This document shows, piece after piece, positions 8,550 through 15,214 of a DNA stretch of 45,075 bases (position 1 is its first letter; each line of letters begins with the position of its first letter). The DNA is taken from the NCBI GenBank assembly GCA_027364935.1, contig DAHXOK010000006.1:10448-55522 (forward strand), given 5' to 3'. A program made the translations under genes and the position numbers. Source of the DNA: Vulcanimicrobiota bacterium. GTDB lineage: Bacteria; Vulcanimicrobiota; Vulcanimicrobiia; Vulcanimicrobiales; Vulcanimicrobiaceae. The notes below the pieces were generated by a model that was not told where the DNA came from, did no database searches, and was given only the letters and a program-made list of their open reading frames with translations.

Positions 8550-9328
8550 GGAGTGTTCTGAAACTCGCAGGCTTGGATCACCGCGCTCGGAGACGGCGCG
8601 TTTTGCGCGAGCGCGTTGGCAGTAATGTCGAACGCCGTCGTCGTGACGAGGCTCGGCGACGAGAAGGACGTGTCCGTCCCTCCACCGATACCGAGCGAGT
8701 CGACCGGTGCGTAGTTCGTGTTGCTGCCGCCGCCGAAAGCTCCGCCCGTCGTTCCCGGCGAAGTCACGAAACAATTGAATTTCCAGGTCGACGAGACGAC
8801 CGGCGTCGGCGTGGTGGACGGGATCGGGCTCGGCGTGGCGCCGACGGGCGTCGGTGTCGGGCTCGGAGACGGCGACGTGACGAGGCTGCTGAAGATGGCA
8901 CGCAGGAACTGCACTTGGAACTGCGTGCTCTGCCCGTTGGAGTTGCTGTTGAGTTGCAGGTCCTGTCCTGGAACGGTCAGGGGATAGACGGTCGGAGGCA
9001 GCGTCGTTCCGTTCGAAACGAACTGTACCGGAACGGCTTCCACCGCGCCCGACGCGTTCCCCGAGACGACGATTGCATCGCTGAACGCGGCATAGTTCGA
9101 CTGGGCCCCTCCGTTGGGCAGCGGCGTGATGCCGTTCCCCGTGGTATTGAACACGATGATGTAATCGTACGTGCTGAAAGCGAAAGGCGAGGCTACAGTG
9201 AATCTCACCGACATGAAACCACTCGAGAGCCCGCCATTCCGTGCATACGTGGGAAACGTCACCTGACGGCCGCAGCCCGCTATCATGAGCGCCACCACTA
9301 GGACCGCTAGGCCGACTCTGCGTATCAT
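8546..9328 (-). CDS. Hypothetical lipoprotein with Pro/Thr-rich linker
   Basis: I do not recognise a family. From ATG 9328 the 260-residue product has a clean lipoprotein signal (hydrophobic core then MIAGC) and a Gly/Ser/Thr-rich beta-type region. A low-complexity PSPSPTPTPV linker in the second half resembles the linker in the adjacent LptD-like protein. The C-terminal part contains two Cys. A GAGGA sequence 4-6 nt before this ATG supports the start over a longer frame reaching 9403. Its stop codon overlaps that of the convergent LptD-like gene, and its start shares a CATG with the divergent lnt start. It is therefore a lone minus-strand gene fitted into an envelope operon. Confidence 0.75.
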   Translation of the reverse strand: MIRRVGLAVLVVALMIAGCGRQVTFPTYARNGGLSSGFMSVRFTVASPFAFSTYDYIIVFNTTGNGITPLPNGGAQSNYAAFSDAIVVSGNASGAVEAVPVQFVSNGTTLPPTVYPLTVPGQDLQLNSNSNGQSTQFQVQFLRAIFSSLVTSPSPSPTPTPVGATPSPIPSTTPTPVVSSTWKFNCFVTSPGTTGGAFGGGSNTNYAPVDSLGIGGGTDTSFSSPSLVTTTAFDITANALAQNAPSPSAVIQACEFQNTP

Positions 9329-10832
9329 GCTCTCCTCGCTGCGGGCTCGCGAACCGCTCGTCGCGATCGCTGCCGCTTTGCTCCTCTGCGCTGGTTTTCC
9401 CAAACTGGGCGCGGCGTGGCTGGTTCCTGTTGGGACCGCGGCGCTGTTCTGGGCGCTCTACACGACCTCCTGGAAACGAGCGTTCTTCCTCGGCTGGCTT
9501 GCCGGAACCGTGTTCTTTTGCATCAACTATGCGTGGTGGACCTACACGATCGGACACGCTGTGGGCCCCTTCTGGGCCGGTGCCGCGGTCTTCGTCTGCT
9601 CCGCGTACGATGCGCTCGCCTGGGGAGCGAGCGCCGCTCTCTACGCGGTCGCGCAGCGGCGCGCGCAGAGCTTCCTAGCTCCGCTCGCGGGTGCGGCGGG
9701 ATTCGCGGTACTGGAGTTCGTGCGATCGATCGGGCCTGTCGGCATTCCGTTCGCTCAGCTCGGGTACACGCAGGCCGACACGCCGCTGCGGATCTTCGCA
9801 GCGTACGGCGGCACGTACGGCGTAACGTTCGTGCTGTGCGCGATCGGCGCATACGCAGCATACGCCGTGCGCCGCCGGAGCGTACGCCCGTTTGCAGCGG
9901 CCGTGGCGGCGATCGCCGTCGTGTGGGCGGTGTGCTGGCTTGCATGGCCCGCGCGCCGCATCGCGCCGCCGACCATTGCGGTCGCGGCGATTCAGGGCAA
10001 CATCGTGCAGACGCTGAAGTGGCAGCCCGGCTCGCTCGCCCTTGCGGTGCATCGCTACATTGCTATGACGCGCAGCATCGCACGCACGCATCCTCGCCTC
10101 GTCGTGTGGCCGGAGACCGTCATCGCAATCCGCGGCAACGGTCTGGATCTGGACCCCGCCCTCGAAAGTGCGTTCGCGTCGCTCTCGAAGCAGCTTGGAA
10201 CGACGCTCGTCGTCGGATCGATCGATCAGCATGACGACAACTTCTACAACGCGCTCTTCTTCTATACGGGCGGAACGCGCACGGCAGTCTACGACAAGCG
10301 TCAGCTCGTACCGTTTGCCGAAGATTTTCCGGCGTCGCAGTTCCTGTCGTGGCTGCCGTACGTAGGAACGCTGAACGGCGGATTCGCGGCCGGAAGCGTC
10401 GACGGCGTCTATCCGACCGCGACGGGCCTCCTCGCCGCGCCCCTCATCTGCTGGGAGTCCGCCTTTGCAGATCGCGTGCACGCGCAAGTCGCGAACGGGG
10501 CGCAGTTGCTGATCGTGAGCACCGACGATGCGTGGTTCGGCACGACGTCCGGCCCGTACCAACACGCGCAAATCTCGCAACTGCGCGCGGTAGAAAACGG
10601 CATGTGGGTCGTGCGCGCCGCCGCAACCGGCGTCAGCGGCATCATCGCCCCGGACGGCCATTGGACGCAACGCGCGCCGATGGACGTACAAACGGCGGTA
10701 ACGGGCGCGATCGGGCCGCCCTCCGGATCGTTCTTCGCACGCGTCGGCCCGGCGCCGGTGATCGGCGCATTCGCGCTGCTCTATCTCGCGCTCGTCGCAC
10801 GCAAACGTAGGCCGCCCGAGTCGCCGCCGTGA
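9327..10832 (+). CDS. lnt: Apolipoprotein N-acyltransferase Lnt
   Basis: Inner-membrane enzyme that N-acylates the diacylglyceryl-cysteine of lipoproteins, the last step of lipoprotein maturation in diderms. From ATG 9327 there are 501 residues: about six N-terminal membrane segments (10-205), then a periplasmic nitrilase domain with the catalytic triad Glu263 (WPET), Lys324 (KRQLVPF) and Cys375 (ICWES), and a C-terminal membrane segment. An upstream in-frame ATG at 9285 would add 14 polar residues and has no better ribosome-binding site. Its substrates include several lipoproteins encoded here (SLT, 8546-9328, 24652-26265). It is joined to the LptC-like gene by a TGATG overlap. Confidence 0.94.
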   Translation: MLSSLRAREPLVAIAAALLLCAGFPKLGAAWLVPVGTAALFWALYTTSWKRAFFLGWLAGTVFFCINYAWWTYTIGHAVGPFWAGAAVFVCSAYDALAWGASAALYAVAQRRAQSFLAPLAGAAGFAVLEFVRSIGPVGIPFAQLGYTQADTPLRIFAAYGGTYGVTFVLCAIGAYAAYAVRRRSVRPFAAAVAAIAVVWAVCWLAWPARRIAPPTIAVAAIQGNIVQTLKWQPGSLALAVHRYIAMTRSIARTHPRLVVWPETVIAIRGNGLDLDPALESAFASLSKQLGTTLVVGSIDQHDDNFYNALFFYTGGTRTAVYDKRQLVPFAEDFPASQFLSWLPYVGTLNGGFAAGSVDGVYPTATGLLAAPLICWESAFADRVHAQVANGAQLLIVSTDDAWFGTTSGPYQHAQISQLRAVENGMWVVRAAATGVSGIIAPDGHWTQRAPMDVQTAVTGAIGPPSGSFFARVGPAPVIGAFALLYLALVARKRRPPESPP

Positions 10833-11395
10833 TGCGTAAGAAACGCCTGCGCTGGGCGCTGATCGCTGCGGGCTGCGCGCTCCTCCTCTACGCGATCGTC
10901 GAGATCGTCCTTGCCGGTCGCGATACGTCGCCGGTTCCTCCCGCAAACGCGCCGATCGTCCTTCAGGGCGGGCAGGTGCAAGGCGGAAGCCACACCGTTG
11001 CAACGCATTCGTGGAGCCTTTCCTACGATCGCGGTGAATTCTCGTCGGATGGCGTCACAGGGACGCTCGACGGCGTCCACGACGGTATCGTGTACCGCAA
11101 AGGGAAGCCCTACATCGCAATCGACGCGCGGCACGTCGCACTCAACACGCAAACCCTCGACTTCACCGCGATCGGCCGCGTGCACATCCGCATGCTCGAC
11201 GACCCGTACCATCGCTCGTTCGACACCGACTACGTCGCCTGGACGAACGACGCGAAGCTCTTGTCGATGGCGCATCCGAGCTTCTTGCACGTCGGCGGCC
11301 AGCCATTGCGCATCCGCACCATCACGATCGACTTCGACAAGAACGAAGTGCGCTTGGGAGCACTCGACGGCTCCGTCGGCATTCCCGTGCGCTGA
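10832..11395 (+). CDS. LptC-like bitopic LPS-export protein
   Basis: Probable inner-membrane-anchored periplasmic protein that receives LPS from the LptBFG pump. The 187-residue product has a basic N-terminus, one membrane helix at about 8-28 and a beta-rich domain. That domain repeats the LptC/LptA strand pattern (GVTGTLDGVHDGIVYRKGKP, ALNTQTLDFTAIGRVHI, LRIRTITIDFDKNEVRL). The call is by topology, fold pattern and neighbourhood rather than strong sequence identity. Start: ATG 10832, overlapping the lnt stop as TGATG; GTG at 10829 is one codon earlier. Last plus-strand gene of the envelope block. Confidence 0.65.
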   Translation: MRKKRLRWALIAAGCALLLYAIVEIVLAGRDTSPVPPANAPIVLQGGQVQGGSHTVATHSWSLSYDRGEFSSDGVTGTLDGVHDGIVYRKGKPYIAIDARHVALNTQTLDFTAIGRVHIRMLDDPYHRSFDTDYVAWTNDAKLLSMAHPSFLHVGGQPLRIRTITIDFDKNEVRLGALDGSVGIPVR

Positions 11396-11410
11396 CGCGT
11401 CGCGCCGGCG

Positions 11411-11737
11411 CTACGTCTTGCTTTCGCGCTCGGCTTCTTCGGCGATGCGCTTCTTCGCTTCGGCGATCAACTTCTTGACCTTCTGACCGCCCTTGTGCCC
11501 GATCTCTTCGTAGAAGTCGGGGCCGTACTTTTCTTTGACGATCTTGCCGCCTTTTTGGCCGATCGCCTCGTAGAACTCTACGCCGTGACGATCGCGCGTC
11601 GCCTTCCCGCCCTTGCGCCCGATCTCTTCGTAGAAACCGGGCCCATACCGGTCGCGCACGGTATCGCCGCCCTTCTTTCCGGCTTCGCGGACCGACATTT
11701 CTCGATCCGCGTTGCCGGCGGGTCTCTTAGACGCCAT
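11411..11737 (-). CDS. KGG-repeat (GsiB/con-10 type) stress protein, four repeats
   Basis: Small hydrophilic protein of 108 residues made of four roughly 20-residue repeats centred on GKKGG, GRKGG, GQKGG and GHKGG. Each is separated by a YGPxFYEEIG-type segment, followed by a Lys/Glu-rich helical tail. Such proteins (Bacillus GsiB, fungal con-10, plant LEA relatives) are hydrophilins made under desiccation, osmotic or general stress. It is the downstream member of a two-gene minus-strand operon with a second KGG gene 29 bp upstream; both begin their first repeat with MSVREAG, indicating tandem duplication. No strong ribosome-binding site is seen, and translation may depend on the upstream gene. 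Confidence 0.9.
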   Translation of the reverse strand: MASKRPAGNADREMSVREAGKKGGDTVRDRYGPGFYEEIGRKGGKATRDRHGVEFYEAIGQKGGKIVKEKYGPDFYEEIGHKGGQKVKKLIAEAKKRIAEEAERESKT

Positions 11738-11766
11738 GACCGATTCTCAACTCTGCCGTGCTAGCG

Positions 11767-11976
11767 CTACGGCGTCGACTTGCGCTTCGGCTTTTGACCG
11801 CCTTTTTGTCCGATGGCTTCGTAGAACGACGGGCCGTACTTGCTCTTCGTGGCCTCGCCGCCTTTGCGGCCGATCTCTTCGTAGAACTCGGTACCGTATT
11901 TTGCCTTGACGCGTTCGCCACCGCGGCGCCCGGCTTCGCGGACACTCATGCCGCCGCCGTGAATCTCGTTTTGCAT
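11767..11976 (-). CDS. KGG-repeat (GsiB/con-10 type) stress protein, three repeats
   Basis: A 69-residue paralogue of the downstream gene with three KGG-type repeats (GRRGG, GRKGG, GQKGG) and a basic KPKRKS tail. The start could be ATG 11976 or the internal ATG at 11949 that precedes SVREAG as in its paralogue; GAGGTG lies 12 nt before the first. It is the first gene of the operon and lies about 40 bp downstream of a sequence matching the sigma-B promoter consensus, fitting the known general-stress role of this family. Confidence 0.88.
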   Translation of the reverse strand: MQNEIHGGGMSVREAGRRGGERVKAKYGTEFYEEIGRKGGEATKSKYGPSFYEAIGQKGGQKPKRKSTP

Positions 11977-12018
11977 CGTGACTGCTTCACCTCGAAAGAA
12001 AGGGGTACTCAGCCTCGT

Positions 12019-12043
12019 TTACCCATACGAGCGCTCGCTAAAC
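12019..12043 (-). promoter_or_regulatory. Sigma-B-like general-stress promoter of the KGG operon
   Basis: On the minus strand GTTTAG (12043-12038) and GGGTAA (12024-12019) are separated by 13 bp. The Bacillus sigma-B consensus is GTTTAA, 12-14 bp, GGGTAT. The predicted start near 12011 gives a leader of about 35 nt to the ATG at 11976. The downstream genes belong to the GsiB family, a classic sigma-B target. No sigma factor gene is in the window. Confidence 0.6.
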
Positions 12044-12135
12044 CAAGGTAAGGGGGCTTTCGATCCATCGTACGCGTGCAGTCTGGAGAACAGCTGAGGC
12101 TCGGGCACTCGCGCAGCGCCCGGAACTGGGCGCCG

Positions 12136-12723
12136 CTAGCCCGCCGCGCTCAAAAGTTTCTCAAAGACGTCCGTCGTGCGGCGACGCAGCAGTGCGAGAT
12201 CGCGATCGTTCTCGATCACGGCGTCCGCGCGCCGCATCGCTTCTTCCGGCGCGATCTGGGCCGCCATCCTGGCACGCACCTGCGCTTCGTCCATATGGTC
12301 GCGCGCCACGATGCGAGCGATGCGTTGGGCTTCCGGCGCGACGACGACGACGACCTTGTCGACGTCGCGAGCGTACTCCGTTTCGAAGAGCAGAGGAACG
12401 GCTTCCACGATCATCTGTCCTGGCTTTGCGAAGCGCGCCCGCTCGCGCGCGAGGCGCCGGACGTGCGGGTGAACGATCGCGTTCAATCGCGCGCGCGCGT
12501 CCGCATCGCTGAAAACGATCTCCGCAAGCGCCGCGCGATCCAACGCATCTTTTCGAATGACGCTGGGCCAGAGGCGCGCAATTTGCATGAGACCGTCGCT
12601 ATAGGGAGCGACGGCCTCGCGTGCGAGAGCGTCCGTGTCGATGACGAACGCGCCGAGTTCTTCGAAGATTCTGGCGACTTCGCTTTTCCCGCTGCCGATG
12701 CCGCCCGTCAAACCTACGCGCAC
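12136..12723 (-). CDS. coaE: Dephospho-CoA kinase
   Basis: Cytoplasmic enzyme that phosphorylates the ribose 3'-hydroxyl of dephospho-CoA, the last step of coenzyme A synthesis. From GTG 12723 there are 195 residues, the usual length. Visible are the P-loop GLTGGIGSGKS at the very N-terminus, the DTDALARE motif and a LID-type region rich in Arg. A longer in-frame extension into the rpsA end is rejected: the GTG has AGGAG about 10 nt upstream and puts the P-loop at the expected position. It lies 13 bp after rpsA and is the last gene of the minus-strand housekeeping run. Confidence 0.95.
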   Translation of the reverse strand: MRVGLTGGIGSGKSEVARIFEELGAFVIDTDALAREAVAPYSDGLMQIARLWPSVIRKDALDRAALAEIVFSDADARARLNAIVHPHVRRLARERARFAKPGQMIVEAVPLLFETEYARDVDKVVVVVAPEAQRIARIVARDHMDEAQVRARMAAQIAPEEAMRRADAVIENDRDLALLRRRTTDVFEKLLSAAG

Positions 12724-12736
12724 GTCCGACAGGCTC

Positions 12737-13891
12737 CTAGGCTTGCGCCGCGCCCTCGTCCTCTGCAGCGAGCACCTCGATCTGCTCCTCGGGCACGTCG
12801 GCAACGTGTTGAATCGACGCCGTGATACGCCGCGTCGCGTGATTGAGCGTCAGCAGCGTCACCTCGACCTCTTGCCCCGCCGCGTACTGCGTACTCGCAT
12901 CGAATTCGCCGCTCGGCACCATCGCGAGGATGCCGGGAACGAGCTCGACGAGCAGATAGTTCGGCGTGACCTTAACGACCTGCGCCGTGAGGCGGTTCGT
13001 CTCGTAGAGTTTGTCCGCGTGCTCGTCCCACGGATCGGGTAGCGTGTGTTTGAGCGAGAGACTCACCTTCTTCGCTTCGGGGTCGAACTTCATGATCTCG
13101 ACCTGTACCGCATCGCCGATCTTCACGACTTCCGACGGGTGCTTGATGCGTGCGTAGGAGAGCTCGCTGTTGTGAATCAGGCCGTCGACGCCTCCGAGAT
13201 CGACGAACGCGCCAAAATCGGCAAGCCGTACGACGATGCCTTCGCGAATCTGACCGACTTCGAGCGTTCCGAGCAACTCCTGCTTCTTCGCTTGCAGCTC
13301 TTCTTCGAGAACCTGTCGTTGCGAGAGCACGACGCGGTGACGCTTGTGGTCGAGATCGATGACCTTGAGTCGGAGACGCTGTCCGAGCAGCTCGTCGAGA
13401 TCGCCGACCGGCTGACGCCGAATCTGCGAGGCCGGAACGAAGCCGCGCATGCCGAGGTCGACGAGGACGCCACCCTTGACGACGTGCGTGACGGTCGCTT
13501 CGATCACGTGGTCGCGCTCGTGCGCTTCGATGACCTGCTCCCAGGTCTTCAGCGCGCGCGCGCGACGTTCGGAGAGGAAGAGCGTGCCGTCGAGCTCGTC
13601 GATCCGATGAACCATGACCTCGAGCGTGTCTCCGACGCGCAGGGTCTTCGCGTCGACGGCGAGCGAGAGCTCCTTGAAAGGAAGCACGCCCTCCGATTTG
13701 CCGCCGACGTCGACGAGCAGCGAATCCTTATCTTTCTGGACGATGGTGCCGGTGAGTACTTGGCCTTCGTCGAGTACCTTCAGCGACTCTTCGTAGAGGC
13801 GCTGTTCCAGTGCGAGTTGATCCTCCTCGACTATGGTGGGAGCGATTTGCGTGGTTGTGATGGTGTCCGCGTACCTTTGAAAGTGAAGCAC
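12737..13891 (-). CDS. rpsA: Ribosomal protein S1 (four S1 domains)
   Basis: RNA-binding protein with four consecutive S1 OB-fold repeats, starting at about residues 42, 125, 210 and 300; the third contains the classic VVRLADFGAFVDLGG..GLIHNSELS. At 384 residues it resembles the shorter four-domain S1 of Firmicutes-like and other non-proteobacterial lineages rather than the six-domain E. coli form. It may act in translation initiation or as a general RNA-binding protein. Start: GTG 13891, preceded by AGGTGAAG about 8 nt upstream. The leader between mutM and rpsA contains a purine-rich run and a hairpin, described separately. Confidence 0.93.
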   Translation of the reverse strand: MLHFQRYADTITTTQIAPTIVEEDQLALEQRLYEESLKVLDEGQVLTGTIVQKDKDSLLVDVGGKSEGVLPFKELSLAVDAKTLRVGDTLEVMVHRIDELDGTLFLSERRARALKTWEQVIEAHERDHVIEATVTHVVKGGVLVDLGMRGFVPASQIRRQPVGDLDELLGQRLRLKVIDLDHKRHRVVLSQRQVLEEELQAKKQELLGTLEVGQIREGIVVRLADFGAFVDLGGVDGLIHNSELSYARIKHPSEVVKIGDAVQVEIMKFDPEAKKVSLSLKHTLPDPWDEHADKLYETNRLTAQVVKVTPNYLLVELVPGILAMVPSGEFDASTQYAAGQEVEVTLLTLNHATRRITASIQHVADVPEEQIEVLAAEDEGAAQA

Positions 13892-13980
13892 TTTCGCGCT
13901 TCACCTGGCGCTAACTTCGCTTCGCGCCCCCACGCGGACGTTGCCGCGCGGGTCCCCTTTCTTCTTTTTCTTTACCGTGT
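13892..13980 (-). promoter_or_regulatory. rpsA leader with purine tract, hairpin and possible 27-codon reading frame
   Basis: Immediately after the mutM stop the minus strand reads a roughly 20-nt A/G-rich run (13951-13973). A stem of 9 bp with one mismatch follows (arms 13944-13952 and 13929-13937, loop 13938-13943), then the rpsA ribosome-binding site. A 27-codon frame, TTG 13984 to TGA 13901, overlaps the mutM stop as TTGA, encodes five consecutive Lys codons near its start and ends inside the rpsA ribosome-binding site. This arrangement could be a leader peptide or chance. On the plus strand the hairpin is followed by a T-rich run and would look like a terminator, but no plus-strand gene lies upstream. 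Confidence 0.35.
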
Positions 13981-14793
13981 TCAATGCTGACAACCCCGGC
14001 ACCACCATGTTCCACGCTGGCCAAGCACCGTCCGTACGATCGACTTGCCGCAACGCGGACACGGCGCTCCGAGCCGCCCGTAAACCGAGAGAACGTCCTG
14101 AAAGCTGCCCCGCGCCCCCGCCGCATCCACGTAGTCGTCGATGCTGGATCCGCGCAGCCCGATGGCCCGCAAGAGAACGTCGACGACGGCGTCGTGCAGC
14201 CGGCTTGCAGCCGCCCTGGTTAACGATTTCGAAGGGCGACTCGGGCGAATTCCCGCTTGCCATAACGCTTCGCAGGCGTAGATGTTTCCGATGCCGGCGA
14301 TGCGGTGCTGGTCGAGCAGAAGGACCTTGACCGGTGTTTTCCGCCCCGACAGCATACCGATAAAGGCCTCACGTGTAAAGCCCGAACCGAGGGGTTCGAC
14401 GCCGAGCGCGTGATCCCAGACCCGGCCCGTTTCGACCAGCGTCATACGCCCGAACGTGCGCACGTCCGCAAAGGTGAGGAGGCGTTCGCCTGAGAGTCGT
14501 AGGACGACGTGCGCTCCCGGCACGGCGGGCTCGCCCGGAGCTGCGGCGATAAGCCGCCCCGTCATCCGTAAACCGACGACCAGCCTGCGTCCGCTTTGCA
14601 GTTCGAGCACGACATACTTTCCGCGCCGCCCCACGCGCTCGATTCGCTCGCCGCGCAGCGCCGACGCAAAATCGACGTTCGTAGGCGCAACCACATTCTT
14701 GCGCGAGCGCACATCGACCGAAAGGATCGTCGCTCCCGCGATCGCACGGTCGAGACCGCGCGCGATCGTCTCGGCCTCAGGGAGCTCGGGCAA
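13981..14793 (-). CDS. mutM: Formamidopyrimidine-DNA glycosylase (Fpg/MutM)
   Basis: Base-excision repair enzyme that removes 8-oxoguanine and ring-opened purines and has AP-lyase activity. I place the start at TTG 14793 because Fpg needs Pro2 as nucleophile: this start gives MPELPEAET exactly, in a protein of 270 residues. The upstream in-frame extension is rejected for that reason. Also visible are the beta-hairpin Lys (RRGKYVV), the H2TH segment with GIGNIYACEALW, and a C-terminal zinc finger with CPRC and CRGC pairs. The start overlaps the end of the DUF192 gene by 17 bp. Confidence 0.96.
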   Translation of the reverse strand: MPELPEAETIARGLDRAIAGATILSVDVRSRKNVVAPTNVDFASALRGERIERVGRRGKYVVLELQSGRRLVVGLRMTGRLIAAAPGEPAVPGAHVVLRLSGERLLTFADVRTFGRMTLVETGRVWDHALGVEPLGSGFTREAFIGMLSGRKTPVKVLLLDQHRIAGIGNIYACEALWQAGIRPSRPSKSLTRAAASRLHDAVVDVLLRAIGLRGSSIDDYVDAAGARGSFQDVLSVYGRLGAPCPRCGKSIVRTVLGQRGTWWCRGCQH

Positions 14794-15214
14794 AGCGCAA
14801 TCGAACGCCGGGCACGATGCCGTCGCGAGCGGCTTCGCCCGCCGCAAGCTCGATAACGTAACGGGCGTTACCCGATTCCAGCGGAATCGCGGCGTCGGGA
14901 GCGTCGCGCGGAGCCGGCTGCACGTCCGTGAAAACCTCGCGCACCGTACCGTCCGTGGCGACGAAGATCATGTCCAGCGGTAGCAGCGTATCCTTCATCC
15001 AGAACGACACGGGGCCGTCGGAATCGAAGACGAAGAGCATCCCGGCGTGCGGCGCAAGCCACGTGCGGCTCATCAGGCCGCGCTCGCGTTGTGCGGGCGT
15101 CGTCGCCGTTTCGAGCGTGAGCTCGGCACGCGGCGCGGCGACGCGCGTCGGCGGCAGCGTCGGATTCGGCGACGGAAGCTGCAGAGCTGCGACGATCGCG
15201 AGCGCGCTAAACAC
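14777..15214 (-). CDS. DUF192 (UPF0127) family exported protein
   Basis: Small beta-rich protein of 145 residues from GTG 15214. An N-terminal hydrophobic stretch (about 1-12) and Pro-rich segment suggest export, then the DUF192 core follows: ERGLMSRTWLAPHAGMLFVF, VSFWMKDTLLPLDMIFV and ARYVIELAAGEA. The biochemical role of this family is not established. It overlaps the polA stop by 8 nt and the mutM start by 17 nt, so it is expressed as part of this operon; no functional link to repair follows from that. Confidence 0.85.
   Translation of the reverse strand: MFSALAIVAALQLPSPNPTLPPTRVAAPRAELTLETATTPAQRERGLMSRTWLAPHAGMLFVFDSDGPVSFWMKDTLLPLDMIFVATDGTVREVFTDVQPAPRDAPDAAIPLESGNARYVIELAAGEAARDGIVPGVRLRFARAP

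Noticed and set aside
13929-13970. Plus-strand intrinsic terminator (hairpin plus T-rich run)
   Set aside because: No plus-strand gene lies upstream; the same element is better read as part of the minus-strand rpsA leader.
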